The notes: generated from the sequence alone by a model not told the origin. Positions 54,246 to 63,659 are shown, counted from the first letter of the stretch. The stretch is 64,000 nucleotides of DNA from Paraburkholderia hospita (GCF_002902965.1 NZ_CP026106.1:1116001-1180000); one strand, 5' to 3'. Program-made: numbers and translations.

Positions 54246-55625
54246 TCAGGCCGGCGACCTCGGAGTTCGATGATTCACAGGCGTCTCGGCGCCTATCGCC
54301 GCGCGAGAGCCGTGGGGTCGTGCGAGATGCTTGATCAATAAGCCAATGCAAGCCAGCCCCCCCGCGGCCGCAATGGTTGCGAATACCGCAGCGAAAGTGA
54401 ATTGCCTTCGGACCAGTTCGGTGACAAGAAACGAACCTGCGATTCCGCCAAAGCGGCCGATGCCCAGCATGCAGGCGACGCCCGTGCCGCGTCCTTCAGT
54501 CGGGTAGTACGCGGCCGCCAGCGCATTCATGGAAGCCTGTGCGGTATTCAGCAGCACGCCGGCCAGTAGTACGATGGGTACCAGCAGCACAACGTTTCCC
54601 ATCGTCTGCCCAATGCAAAAGAAACTAAGGGCGGCGAGCGCATAGCACCCGGCGATGACAAGATTCGCATTGAACCGATCCATCAATACGCCGCACGCCA
54701 CCGCGCCGACGCCGCCGAGCGGGAAAAGAGCCGAGACCAGCGTCGCGCTCTTTGCGCTCAAGCCCGAATCTCTTAGCAATATCGGCATCCAGTTAATAGA
54801 GGCGTAGATGATCACCAGGCCCATGAAGGCGGCCACCCAGAGCATCAGGGAACCAACGAGGTACGGTCGCGACAACACGAGACCTAGCCCTTTGAATCCG
54901 GTTGGCGAAGTGCTTTCGGTTAGTGTGAATTCGCGTGCATGCGCAGCTTCGGGAGCAATCCGCACGAGAATTGCACGGATACCCGCACCAGGTTTTCTGT
55001 TCGCGACCATGAACCGAACGGATTCCGGCATTTTGAGCAGCAACAGGGCACTGTGAAGCAGTGGTATCACCCCACCCAGAATCAGAACGCTGCGCCAGCC
55101 AGCGTGCGGAATCAACCATGCCGACAGCAGTCCGCCCAGCGCGGCGCCCAGCGGGAAGCCGCAGCACATCAGGCTCGTTAGTGTGGCGCGGCGCGCGGTT
55201 GGGCTGTATTCGTCGATCATCGTCACCGCGTTCGCCATCGCTGCGCCGAGCCCGACGCCCGTGATGAAGCGCAGCGCTGTCAATTGTCCGATGCTCGTTG
55301 AGATGCCGGACGCGAGGCATGCGATACCGAACAGGAACACTGACCCGACGATGAGCGCGCGCCGCCCGATCCGGTCGGACAGAGGGCCGGACGCGAGTGC
55401 GCCAAAGGCAATGCCGAGCAATGCGGCGCTCAGGACGGGGGCGAGCGCGGGCTTGGCGATATGCCATTCGGTGAGTAGCGCTGGAGCGATGAAACCGATC
55501 GCCGCCGTATCGAAACCATCCAGCAGGACAATGATGAAGCACATGAGAAAGATGAGCTTCTGGAACCTGCTGAATGGATGTGCGTTGATAAACGTCTGGA
55601 CGTCGACGGTCATTTCATTATTCAC
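54246..55625 (-). CDS. AAHS-family aromatic acid:H+ symporter
   Basis: 459 aa with 12 membrane segments. It carries the AAHS signature LLDGFDTAAIGFIAPAL in helix 1 and the loop motif GPLSDRIGRRALIVGS, as in PcaK, MhpT and BenK. It imports aromatic or related acids by proton symport. It starts 32 bp after the FAD-dependent oxidoreductase stop, so they form a two-gene operon ending at the hairpin near 54,150. The substrate presumably matches that of the flavoprotein. Confidence 0.94.
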   Translation of the reverse strand: MNNEMTVDVQTFINAHPFSRFQKLIFLMCFIIVLLDGFDTAAIGFIAPALLTEWHIAKPALAPVLSAALLGIAFGALASGPLSDRIGRRALIVGSVFLFGIACLASGISTSIGQLTALRFITGVGLGAAMANAVTMIDEYSPTARRATLTSLMCCGFPLGAALGGLLSAWLIPHAGWRSVLILGGVIPLLHSALLLLKMPESVRFMVANRKPGAGIRAILVRIAPEAAHAREFTLTESTSPTGFKGLGLVLSRPYLVGSLMLWVAAFMGLVIIYASINWMPILLRDSGLSAKSATLVSALFPLGGVGAVACGVLMDRFNANLVIAGCYALAALSFFCIGQTMGNVVLLVPIVLLAGVLLNTAQASMNALAAAYYPTEGRGTGVACMLGIGRFGGIAGSFLVTELVRRQFTFAAVFATIAAAGGLACIGLLIKHLARPHGSRAAIGAETPVNHRTPRSPA

Positions 55626-55657
55626 GGGTGTCTCCTGAGTGCCGGCGACGCTTCAAA

Positions 55658-57409
55658 TCACGCTAGTTTCACGTTTTGATCGGCAGTTGAACGGTCCTCC
55701 GGACTCACATCGCTCACTCTTGGCGTATTCGTGGCCAATGCCATTGCCGCAAGGTATCCGAAGGTCAATGCCGGGCCGAGCGTGATCCCGGCACCGATGT
55801 AATGTCCGCCCACCGGCGAGTTCATATCGTTTCCGCACGCGTACAGGCCTGAAATCGGACGATTGTTTTCGTCGAGCACCTCACCGTGAGAACCCGTCAC
55901 GAGTCCGCGGCTGGTTCCGAAGTCGCCTGGCATCAGCTTCACGGCATAGAAGGGGCCTTTCCCGATCGGACCGAGGCAAGGGTTCGGCGAATGTGTGGGA
56001 TCTCCCTTGTAGACGTTGTACGCAGACGATCCCTTTCCGAAGTCTTCGTCGATACCCGTCTTTGCGAACTGGTTGTTGCGCTCGACGCTTCGTTGCAGTC
56101 CGCTCACGTCGACACCGATCTTGCCGGCGAGTTCGGCAAGCGTGGCACCACTGCTCAGGTAGCCGGACTTCTCGTAGCGACGCAAAGACAGACTGCCGGG
56201 CAGGATGACGCCAATGCCATACTTTTTCACGGTCGCGGCATCGGCAATCAGATAGGCCGGGATGGCGCCGGCCTCGAACATGCCGAGGGTGAAGGCGTGA
56301 TACGACGCCGCTTCATTCGTGAAGCGGTTTCCATCTTTTCCAACGGCAATGAAGCCTGGTTTGGGGCGATCGAGCATGAAGTGCCCCCACAGTTGCACGT
56401 TGCCCGCGTCGTCCGGATAGACGGACATGGGAACGTAGTAGCCCGTGTCCTTGGCGTTATGGTCGAGGCGGCCACCAACCGACTCACCCAGGTGCAGACC
56501 TTCGCCAACGTTGCTGGGGAGCCCCAGTCCGAGTTCCACCGTTGGTTGGCGCGAATGCTCCCGGCGCATCGCCAGGTTGCCAGGGTAGCCACCCGTCGCA
56601 ATGACGATACCCCGGCGAGCGCGGACGCGAATCGTCTGCCCGTCCCGCACGACTTCTGCACCCGTGACCTTGTTGCCGTCCACGATCAGTCTGGTTGCTG
56701 ACGATCGCAGCCACACGTCGATATTCCGATCCAGCATCGTTTTGTAGAGACGACCTGTGAGTGCATTTCCGCCCACCAGCCGCGTGCCGCGATGATGATG
56801 GAGCCGGTCGACGCCATAGCGCAAAAAGCGTTTGAGTACGTGGAAGAACGATCGTGCCGAGCGGGTGAAGGACAGGAAATGCAGCAAGTCTGGGAGATCA
56901 AGCATCATCCCGCCAAACGGCGCAAATGCAGGGAGCGGGGCGCGCAGATCCTTGAAGTGCACGCCTAGCTTTCTACCATCGAATTCGATCGGGGCATGAG
57001 CGCGGCCAAACATGCCGCCTTCCAGTTCCGGGCTGTAGTCGGGATAGTCGACTGCCACGACCTCGAGTTCGGAGTGCTTCAACATGTAGTCGAGCGCGAT
57101 CCGGCCTTGAGATATATAGGCTTCCTGCAATGTGCGATCGACGCTGTTTCCGACCGTCGCGGCAAAGTATTTCCGCGCCTTGTCGAAGGAATCCTTGAAC
57201 CCGGCGGTCTGCATCGGGCCGCTGTCGACGAACCACATCATTCCGACCGACCACGCGGATGTGCCGCCCACCTGGTCGGTCTTCTCCAGTACGAGGGGCG
57301 TAAGGCCTTCGTTTTTTGAAACGATCGCCGCTGTCATGCCGGCCGCGCCTGCCCCCAGGATGAGGACGTCGACCTCGCAGTCCCAGTTCTCCGTCGTAGC
57401 CGTATTCAT
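55658..57409 (-). CDS. FAD-dependent oxidoreductase (fumarate reductase / ketosteroid dehydrogenase-like)
   Basis: 583 aa. FAD-binding GAGAAG at about 19-24 with VLEKTDQVGGTSAWSVGMMW, the second FAD motif IVIATGGYPGN at about 270, and the C-terminal cap YACGNDMNSPVGGHYIGAGITLGPALTFG typical of 3-ketosteroid-delta1/4-dehydrogenases. Such enzymes insert or reduce double bonds beside a ring ketone. ATG 57409 is the first in-frame start. Upstream lies ATGACA...TGTCAT (57451-57477), a possible operator. No steroid-ring genes are near, so an alicyclic or aromatic-derived keto compound is as likely as a sterol. Confidence 0.9.
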   Translation of the reverse strand: MNTATTENWDCEVDVLILGAGAAGMTAAIVSKNEGLTPLVLEKTDQVGGTSAWSVGMMWFVDSGPMQTAGFKDSFDKARKYFAATVGNSVDRTLQEAYISQGRIALDYMLKHSELEVVAVDYPDYSPELEGGMFGRAHAPIEFDGRKLGVHFKDLRAPLPAFAPFGGMMLDLPDLLHFLSFTRSARSFFHVLKRFLRYGVDRLHHHRGTRLVGGNALTGRLYKTMLDRNIDVWLRSSATRLIVDGNKVTGAEVVRDGQTIRVRARRGIVIATGGYPGNLAMRREHSRQPTVELGLGLPSNVGEGLHLGESVGGRLDHNAKDTGYYVPMSVYPDDAGNVQLWGHFMLDRPKPGFIAVGKDGNRFTNEAASYHAFTLGMFEAGAIPAYLIADAATVKKYGIGVILPGSLSLRRYEKSGYLSSGATLAELAGKIGVDVSGLQRSVERNNQFAKTGIDEDFGKGSSAYNVYKGDPTHSPNPCLGPIGKGPFYAVKLMPGDFGTSRGLVTGSHGEVLDENNRPISGLYACGNDMNSPVGGHYIGAGITLGPALTFGYLAAMALATNTPRVSDVSPEDRSTADQNVKLA

Positions 57410-57902
57410 CGCATGTGTCCTGTATTAAGCGATTCTGTGAGAGACGGCGCATGACACAAGAGTAGTGCGCATGTCATCACAGGTAATTGGTTTCGTGTTT
57501 TATGAATTCATGTCGAATCATGCGTCATCGTATGAAATGCGTCAAGACGCTCGAGGGAATTCCCTGGCGAGGTGCCATTGATCATCCATTGGTGCGTGAG
57601 CGCGATGGCGAATACCGAATCCGTTCCCGGGTTGACTGGCAGCCATTTCCCGCCGAGGCGGCGGCGCGTGAGAAGGTCTGCAGATTCAGACGGATGCGCC
57701 GGCACTGTTGTATGATCTCTCTTGCGACAGATCATTTCCAGAAAGATGATTACATCTAAGATGGATGTGTATCGAATCATGTGTTTCGGGATGGATAAGA
57801 TCAAGAAACCTGGGGAATGCCCTGGAATGCAGCGAGCTGTCATCGTTCTTCGCCAATCGGCGTCGCGTGCGGCTGGCTACCTCAATGTCAAGGAATGAGC
57901 GG
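57410..57902. other. Divergent intergenic region, flavoprotein / MarR
   Basis: About 490 bp. It holds the ATGACA...TGTCAT dyad near the flavoprotein start and the MarR-associated element at 57744-57777. The short frames in it show no coding quality. Confidence 0.5.
57744..57777. promoter_or_regulatory. MarR-associated upstream element, copy 1
   Basis: A 34-bp stretch containing the inverted repeat ACATC-TAAGATG-GATGT, 126 bp before the MarR start at 57903. It matches 26 of 34 positions, ungapped, with 61336-61369 upstream of the paralogous MarR gene. Confidence 0.55.
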
Positions 57903-58442
57903 ATGCCCAAGTCACACTCCACCGCGGCCAAGGCGGCCATGGACGTTTCCGAGCGATCGGGGCCGGGAATGAAAGAACAGTCCGATGTGTTCGATGACCG
58001 CGGCCGGACCGTACCTTGGATGGCGCGAACCGTGCACAGGCTCTACGACGCGCAAGCGCAAAAAATCCTCGACAGGGAGAACCTGCCAATCGCGTACTGG
58101 TACTACCTTCGTGTACTGGCGGCGCGCGGTGAGATTAACCAGCTGGAACTCAGCAAACGGGTGGGGATTGCGTCCACCACGGCCGTGCCTGCGTTGGACA
58201 ACCTCGAGAAACGTGGCCTGGTCCAACGAACCCGGGATCCGAACGACAGGCGAAAGTATTTCGTCAGTCTGAAGGACGACGGCAAACGGCTGGTCGATGA
58301 AATGATGCCGGAGCTCATCGATATGATTTCAGCGTCGCTGGATGGAATCACGCAGAGGGATATGCGTGTTTTCTGGAAGGTGATGCATCAAATTGAAAAT
58401 AACCTGAATCAGGCGTCGCAAGGCGATGCGGTCGTCGATTGA
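57903..58442 (+). CDS. MarR-family regulator (paralogue 1)
   Basis: 179 aa. VFDDRGRTVPWMARTVHRLYD leads into winged-helix INQLELSKRVGIASTTAVPALDNLEKRGLV (split around residues 75-105) with wing RDPNDRRKYFVSL. Start placed at ATG 57903 (AAGGA upstream), which aligns with the paralogue at 61489; the two proteins are highly similar over the whole length. Divergent from the flavoprotein-AAHS operon and its likely repressor. Confidence 0.94.
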   Translation: MPKSHSTAAKAAMDVSERSGPGMKEQSDVFDDRGRTVPWMARTVHRLYDAQAQKILDRENLPIAYWYYLRVLAARGEINQLELSKRVGIASTTAVPALDNLEKRGLVQRTRDPNDRRKYFVSLKDDGKRLVDEMMPELIDMISASLDGITQRDMRVFWKVMHQIENNLNQASQGDAVVD

Positions 58443-58463
58443 GGAGAGTCGGCGACTGAATTA

Positions 58464-58935
58464 TCAAGCGGTGTGCCATGCTTTCATGCGCGGATCAACG
58501 AAAGCACGGAGACTGTCCAATGCCATGGCCACCGCGGCGCGATTCTCGATTTCGGCATGCCAGTACATCGATACTGAACCGAAGCCTTCGAGTTGCAGCG
58601 GGAGAATATGAAGCGCGTTCAACTGCTCGAAGCGCAACGCGGCTCTGTGCGACGCAATGCGTCCCAGCCTGGCTGTGCTTTTTCCGCAAGCGGGTGATGA
58701 GGCCGTGGGACGAAGTTGATCAGCTCCGTATAGAGCGTCTCGATCCGCAACTGCGGGTCATCATACTGTTGGCCCGAGCGGCCGACGACGATATCCAGTT
58801 CGCCGCGCGCAAGCCGTGGCATTAACTGATTCATCGTACTTTCGATCTGCAAACGTCGATAGCCAGTCGCGCGCGACATTCGTGCCGACAGTCCTGGCAA
58901 GGTATTGGCGCGCTATGGACGACCCACAACATTCC
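58464..58935 (-). pseudogene. LysR regulator remnant (effector domain only)
   Basis: Minus-strand translation gives LysR effector-domain sequence in two frames: MNQLMPRLARGELDIVVGR, DDPQLRIETLYTELINFV and HPLAEKAQPGWDAL. After a frameshift and probable deletion it continues to a plausible C-terminus (LPLQLEGFGSVSMYW ... RAFVDPRMKAWHTA, stop at 58464). The DNA-binding half is missing. It lies between MarR 1 and the NTF2-like gene. Confidence 0.65.
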
Positions 58936-59276
58936 CACTGACCAGGCGGAAGTTCCACATAGCTATCGCTGGCAGATCGATTCGAAAACTGCATTCACGC
59001 ACGCCCTGAACTGCGATCGCGCAACGCCGACGCAGTGCGCATCGGCGTGCTGAGATCCACGTGAACTGGAGCCATCAGAGGGGATCCCACAAGCCCTTGA
59101 CTCTATTAATTCCACAATGCATGATGCGATATCAATCGAGTTGACGTAAATCTGTTTTGTGCTGTGCGACGGCCGCGGCTGCGTTGTAGTGAAAGTCAGG
59201 CAGAGCGAAGAGGCGATCGCCGAGATCGGGTTGGGGCGATGCGCTTCAGTTTCTTACTTGAACTGGGAGACACAAA

Positions 59277-59783
59277 TTGGATGCGAAGAGTCAGGAACTT
59301 CAAGATAAGGCGGAGATTCGTGAGGTTCATATGCGCTACTGCCGGGGCATCGACCGAATGGACTTCGATCTCGTGCGTTCCTGCTATCACCCGGATGCCA
59401 TCGACCGACATGGTGCTTTCGAAGGCAGCGTCGAAGGTTTTATCAAATGGGCTGGGGAGGTGTTGCCCCTCTTCGACAGCACGATGCATTTCACCGGCAA
59501 CCAATACGTGAAGGTGGAAGGCAATGTCGCTTTCGCGGAGCATTACGCACAGGCGTTTCACCGCACGAAACCCGCCGACGGCAAACCCGCTGCGGACTGG
59601 ATTGTGAACGTGCGATACGTCGATCGCCTCGAAAAGCGTGATAGCGAATGGAGAATTGCTGACCGCATCGTTGTATACGATTCGGAACGCACGATCCCGG
59701 TGAGCACTGAGTCTGCGCCGTTGGGCGACTGGAACTATGGGCGGCGCGACCGCGATGATCCGTCGTACGAGTACGGCCTGTGA
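59277..59783 (+). CDS. NTF2-like SnoaL_4 dehydratase/isomerase-type protein
   Basis: 168 aa, the length of LinA/BaiE-type dehydratases. Helix 1 has MRYCRGIDRMDFDL, followed by YHPDAIDRHG; STMHFTGNQYV supplies the His of the usual Asp/His dyad; WRIADRIVVYDSER is the conserved sheet. Start TTG 59277 with GGAG eight bases upstream; no better start is present. A clear paralogue is encoded on the other strand at 63721. Likely catalyses a dehydration or double-bond shift in the pathway with the flavoprotein and SDR. Confidence 0.85.
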   Translation: MDAKSQELQDKAEIREVHMRYCRGIDRMDFDLVRSCYHPDAIDRHGAFEGSVEGFIKWAGEVLPLFDSTMHFTGNQYVKVEGNVAFAEHYAQAFHRTKPADGKPAADWIVNVRYVDRLEKRDSEWRIADRIVVYDSERTIPVSTESAPLGDWNYGRRDRDDPSYEYGL

Positions 59784-59999
59784 TAGAGCACAGCGCTTCG
59801 GCGATATGGCTTGCCGACGCGAGCATTTTGCGAGCTGCCCGATGCGTCACGCTAGAGGCGATTGGCCATATATAGACGATTCAATGTCGGCATCAGCGGC
59901 TGAGAAGCTGTGGCGCGCGCGATGCGCTCCACTCCGCGCAGGCGATGCTCGACAACGGCGGTGGTAATCGACTCACCATCAAAAAGGAGGCGAATCACG

Positions 60000-60383
60000 A
60001 TGTCATCTACTCAAAAACCCACAGCAGCAGTCGAGTTTGTTTCAAAGGTTTATGAAGCGATCGATTCGATGGACGAGCAGGGGTTCGCGAACTGTCTGAC
60101 CGAGAATTGCACATTTGTCTACGCGAATAGCGATCCTGTCATTGGTCGCGCAAACGCGGCTGCGGCTTCACAGAGTTTTCTGAAGCTGCTTGCGGGCATC
60201 AAACATGACCTCGTCAATGTATGGGCCTTCGAGAATGTCATCGTTTCCCAGGTATCCGTGACTTACACACGCAAGGATGGATCGACGCTGACGATTCCGG
60301 CCGCGACGATCTGGAAGCTGCGGGACAAGTTGATCGATGAATGCCGCATCTACGCTGATACGTCTCCTCTGTTCGCGGGTTGA
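60000..60383 (+). CDS. NTF2-like protein
   Basis: 127 aa, single NTF2-like domain of the SnoaL type: FVSKVYEAIDSMDEQGFANCL, FVYANSDPVIGR and TLTIPAATIWKLRDKLIDECRIYAD. ATG 60000 behind AAAAAGGAGG, a very strong ribosome site. It ends 18 bp before the SDR gene and is operonic with it. Only distantly related to the 168-aa NTF2-like protein upstream and lacking its His position, so possibly a binding or ketosteroid-isomerase-like partner. Confidence 0.82.
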   Translation: MSSTQKPTAAVEFVSKVYEAIDSMDEQGFANCLTENCTFVYANSDPVIGRANAAAASQSFLKLLAGIKHDLVNVWAFENVIVSQVSVTYTRKDGSTLTIPAATIWKLRDKLIDECRIYADTSPLFAG

Positions 60384-60401
60384 CCCAAGGGAAACGAAGC
60401 C

Positions 60402-61169
60402 ATGAATCGCGATCTTGAAGGGAAGGCCATCATCGTCACGGGCGGTGGCTCGGGCATCGGGCGAGCGGCGGCGCTGGCGTGCTCCGTGGCGGAGGCGCGC
60501 GTAGTGGTCGCCGACATTGATGCTGCGGGCGCGGAGGAGACGGTTTCGGCGATTCGGCGGGCAGGCGGTGACGCGATCTTCGTGCCAACGAACGTAGCCG
60601 ACGAAGAGCAGGTCGAAGCGCTCGTGACTGCGGCATTGAGTCAGTATGGCCGGCTCGATGGCGCGTTCAACAATGCCGGTCTTTCCCAGACGAACGTCCC
60701 GCTGCACGAACTGACTGCCGCGCAATGGCGTCGGATTCAGTCAGTCAATTACGATGGCGTGTTTTTTTGCATGAAGCATGAGATACGCGCCATGCTGAAA
60801 ACGGATGGTGGCGCCATCGTCAATACGTCGTCCACGCTGGGGCGCGTGGCGATGCGCAGTGCGGCAGACTACTGTGGCTCCAAGGCCGGTGTGCTGGGGC
60901 TGACAAAAGGCGCAGCGGTCGACTACGGCGACAGGCATATCCGGGTCAACGCGGTCCTTCCAGGTGCGGTGGATACACCCATGGTTCAGGCGCTGGTGTC
61001 CGATCCGCAATTTGCCGATTTGATCGAGAAGATTCGAGCCAGTCACCCACTGGGAAGAATCGGCGTTCCGGAGGAGATTGCGGCCGCCGTCGTCTGGCTT
61101 CTTTCGGACAAGGCATCCTTCGTGACGGGAGCCGAACTGGCCGTCGATGGGGGATTCCTCGCCATTTGA
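60402..61169 (+). CDS. Short-chain dehydrogenase/reductase (classical SDR)
   Basis: 255 aa. Cofactor motif TGGGSGIG at 14-21, VADIDAAG (Asp favouring NAD), NNAG at about 89, catalytic Ser in VNTSSTLG (about 141), Tyr-x3-Lys as YCGSK (about 156-160), and PGAVDTPM. It oxidises or reduces a secondary alcohol/ketone. With the NTF2-like genes upstream and the flavoprotein across the MarR promoter it forms the redox core of this cluster. Confidence 0.95.
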   Translation: MNRDLEGKAIIVTGGGSGIGRAAALACSVAEARVVVADIDAAGAEETVSAIRRAGGDAIFVPTNVADEEQVEALVTAALSQYGRLDGAFNNAGLSQTNVPLHELTAAQWRRIQSVNYDGVFFCMKHEIRAMLKTDGGAIVNTSSTLGRVAMRSAADYCGSKAGVLGLTKGAAVDYGDRHIRVNAVLPGAVDTPMVQALVSDPQFADLIEKIRASHPLGRIGVPEEIAAAVVWLLSDKASFVTGAELAVDGGFLAI

Positions 61170-61488
61170 CGCTGCTTTGAGTTTGATGCGGCCGTCCTGT
61201 CATCCGTGGAGGGACTGACCCACTGTAGCGTCGGCCCTGCGATCGGGTGACCGACGATCGATGCCCAAGGAGTGCCGCTTGCACATCCATTTTGCGCGCG
61301 ATGTATGATCATCATGGGGCGGATTATCTTGAAACAGATGATGCTATATAAGATTGATGTATATAAAATAGAATGGTTTAGATTGAACACTATCAAGAGC
61401 GTGAAGGAACTCCCTGTATCGAGAGCATGACGCTGGCCGCCTGATCTGGGCGCTGCCAGCCGCGTGACCCCCAGTTGAGGAATGGCCA
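61170..61488. other. Intergenic upstream of MarR 2
   Basis: About 320 bp, with an AT-rich part near 61,310-61,400 that includes the MarR-associated element. Minus-strand frames here are out-of-frame readings without family resemblance. Confidence 0.5.
61336..61369. promoter_or_regulatory. MarR-associated upstream element, copy 2
   Basis: Ungapped 26-of-34 match to 57744-57777, here 120 bp before the MarR start. The TATATAAGATTGATG core is AT-rich enough to act also as a -10 region. Confidence 0.55.
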
Positions 61489-62019
61489 ATGTCAAAGTCG
61501 AGTTCGAATGCAGTGCACGAAGCACTCGAGGGGCTGGAAGCGGCGGGTGGCCAGCGCTCGGACGTTTTTGACGACCGCGGCCGAACCGTGCCATGGATGG
61601 CTCGTACGATGTACCGCCTCTACGACGCGAGAGGTCAGAAGTTACTGGACAAGGAAGGCATTTCGGTTGCGCACTGGTTCTATCTTCGGGTTCTGGCCGA
61701 ACGCGGCGAGATGAACCAGCTCGAACTCAGCAAGCGGGTAGGCATTGCATCGACGACGGCCGTACCGGCGCTCGATAGAATGGAAAAGCGCAATCTCGTT
61801 CGACGGACACGCGACCCCAAGGACAGAAGGAAGTACTACGTCAGCCTGCTGGATGAAGGACGACGCCTTGTCGACGAAATGCTGCCTGAACTCACCGAGA
61901 TGATTTCGGCTTCGCTCGAAGGCATCCCGGCGGGAGATCTCGAAGTTTTCTGGAAAGTCATGCACCAGATCGAAGACAACCTGACCCTGATGTCTCAGAG
62001 CGACTCTGTGATCGACTAG
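61489..62019 (+). CDS. MarR-family regulator (paralogue 2)
   Basis: 176 aa, similar end to end to the MarR at 57903 (shared DVFDDRGRTVPWMART, QLELSKRVGIASTTAVPALD, FWKVMHQIE). Winged helix about 70-105. ATG 61489 follows GAGGAATGGCC. It lies downstream of the SDR on the same strand. The pair with matching upstream elements suggests duplicated regulation of two neighbouring operons by related ligands. Confidence 0.94.
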   Translation: MSKSSSNAVHEALEGLEAAGGQRSDVFDDRGRTVPWMARTMYRLYDARGQKLLDKEGISVAHWFYLRVLAERGEMNQLELSKRVGIASTTAVPALDRMEKRNLVRRTRDPKDRRKYYVSLLDEGRRLVDEMLPELTEMISASLEGIPAGDLEVFWKVMHQIEDNLTLMSQSDSVID

Positions 62020-62094
62020 CCGCCGGCCGGTCGTCGGCACAACGGCTATTTCGTGGAGGCATGGGTGATCGGTGCAGGGAGAACGGCGGCGCGC

Positions 62095-62334
62095 TCAGGC
62101 CACGCGCATCGTGGGGCGCTCCCGGCTTGGCGGAAAAACACACCAGAGTCCGTCCTTGTGGTGAAAGAAGAACATTGCGGCGGTTCCGGCGGCCCTGCGT
62201 GCTTCGACGCACACGTAGCATTGCCGCGTCGCACGCTGGTTCTTGAATTCGACCACATGCACCATGTCCATCGAGGTGGGAGCAAGCCAGTCTTCCACCA
62301 TCGAGCGTAATGACTTTGCTGCGCTAGCCATCAT
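62095..62334 (-). CDS. Small conserved-looking hypothetical protein
   Basis: 79 aa from ATG 62334 (or 62331), with AAGGAGAAG directly upstream. Contents: SMVEDWLAP, VHVVEFKNQRATRQCYVCVEA, AAMFFFHHKDGLWCVFPP. The compact aromatic-rich beta pattern and strong ribosome site argue for a real gene. I do not recognise the family. It lies downstream of the Gfo/Idh gene on the same strand (178 bp apart) and converges on MarR 2. Confidence 0.6.
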   Translation of the reverse strand: MMASAAKSLRSMVEDWLAPTSMDMVHVVEFKNQRATRQCYVCVEARRAAGTAAMFFFHHKDGLWCVFPPSRERPTMRVA

Positions 62335-62512
62335 CTTCTCCTTATCACGCTCGCCATTCGCGTGACTACAATCTGCTGACTGGTCTGCAACCCGCATGCA
62401 GCGCGCTCCGCTCCCGGGCCCGTCCGACCATGGACGGGCGATGGGGCGTTGCACGCTGTTGTTTCCGCGCTTCATGTACGTGTGCGGCGCATACGAGAGC
62501 CGCACACGCTTG

Positions 62513-63625
62513 CTACTTGTTCACCTTGATCCGATTGCCCGTTTCACTCGACTGCTCGATTGCATAGAGCACCTCGTGAAGTGCGCGTGCGTGATCGAAG
62601 CTGGGCGCCGTGCGGGTGCCGTGGCGCAGGTCGTCGGCGATCAACCGGTAGACGCCCGCGACATTGCGCGCTGCAACGGCATCGCCCGCATCGATCGGAA
62701 ACGGATCGGGGACGTCGAGCTCCTCATAGCCGTTCTGGCCTTTGCGTCCGAATTCGACGCGTAAGGGCGAGATGTTGACGGCCGGAACGTATTCATTCCT
62801 CGCGGTGACGCGCAAGTCACCCTCGCTTCCGTTGATCTCCCACAGCAGCTTCGTTCCGCGCGGCAGGCCACCGCGGAGCTGCAACGAAAGCGGGGCCCCG
62901 GAGCGGAGAATCGCGTTCGCCATGAGGTGGTCGGGCGTTTTCATCTCGACGGTTTCGCCCGTCTCGATGATGCGCACGGTTTGCCTGCGTTGCGAGAGCA
63001 CCGCGCCGATCTGTTCGATATCGCCGAGGACGGCATCGATCGCCGCAATCGCGTGCCCACCGATCACGGAAAGCAGTGTCGCGCCGTTCGCGTTGTCCAT
63101 CGCGTAGGCGTCACCCTGCAGGATGTCGTCTCCCCAGCTGAAACCCGATCCGACGTACGTCGAAGACAGGACGTCGCCGATCTTGCCGTCCGCGACGAGC
63201 TTGCGCATGAACTGCACTTCGGGAGAGGCGATCGCCTGTGCGCCAACGACGGCCAATGCCTTTTTCTCGCGCGCGAGTTCGGCAAGCGCGATGGTTTCTT
63301 CGAGCCCATTGCCGAGCGGCCATTCGCTGTACACGGTCTTGCCCGCCTGCAGGGCCGCCGTGACGACGTCCTTGTGGTGCTGAACCTTGACGGTGACGAC
63401 GACGATGTCGATGTCCGGCGATGCGGCCAGCGCAGCGGCGCTTTCGAATGCCTGCGGGATACCGAACGCGGCGGCCGCCGCTTGCGCGCTCGCGAGGCTC
63501 GTATTCGCCACGCCGGCGAGCTCATAGACGCCGGACAACGCCCGCAAGGCCGGAATATGAGCTGTTGCCGCCCAACCGCGCCCTGGGCTCAGGCCGACGA
63601 TACCGACACGATATTTTCCTTCCAT
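62513..63625 (-). CDS. Gfo/Idh/MocA-family oxidoreductase
   Basis: 370 aa. The Rossmann part RVGIVGLSPGRGWAATAHIPAL is followed by DIDIVVVTVKVQHHKDVV. The catalytic EKP-type motif is changed to SEWPL (about 99-103), so the usual Lys is absent, as in Gal80-like or non-sugar members. The C-terminal sheet domain (GGHAIAAIDAVLGDI ... FSWGDD) is intact. ATG 63625 has AGAGGAAG upstream. It follows the NTF2-like gene at the right edge by 95 bp, so probably operonic. The substrate is not a given sugar; NAD-linked oxidation is assumed only from the fold. Confidence 0.9.
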   Translation of the reverse strand: MEGKYRVGIVGLSPGRGWAATAHIPALRALSGVYELAGVANTSLASAQAAAAAFGIPQAFESAAALAASPDIDIVVVTVKVQHHKDVVTAALQAGKTVYSEWPLGNGLEETIALAELAREKKALAVVGAQAIASPEVQFMRKLVADGKIGDVLSSTYVGSGFSWGDDILQGDAYAMDNANGATLLSVIGGHAIAAIDAVLGDIEQIGAVLSQRRQTVRIIETGETVEMKTPDHLMANAILRSGAPLSLQLRGGLPRGTKLLWEINGSEGDLRVTARNEYVPAVNISPLRVEFGRKGQNGYEELDVPDPFPIDAGDAVAARNVAGVYRLIADDLRHGTRTAPSFDHARALHEVLYAIEQSSETGNRIKVNK

Positions 63626-63643
63626 TGCTTCCTCTAATCTTTA

Positions 63644-63659
63644 GGTAACTGCAGTAACC
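63644..63659. promoter_or_regulatory. Palindrome before the Gfo/Idh gene
   Basis: GGTAACTGCAGTAACC has a perfect ACTGCAGT centre with GGT/ACC flanks, about 20-35 bp upstream of the start. A possible operator. Confidence 0.3.

Noticed and set aside
55658..57409. Flavoprotein as proof of steroid degradation
   Set aside because: The fold also covers fumarate and other enoate reductases, and no steroid-specific gene is present in the window.
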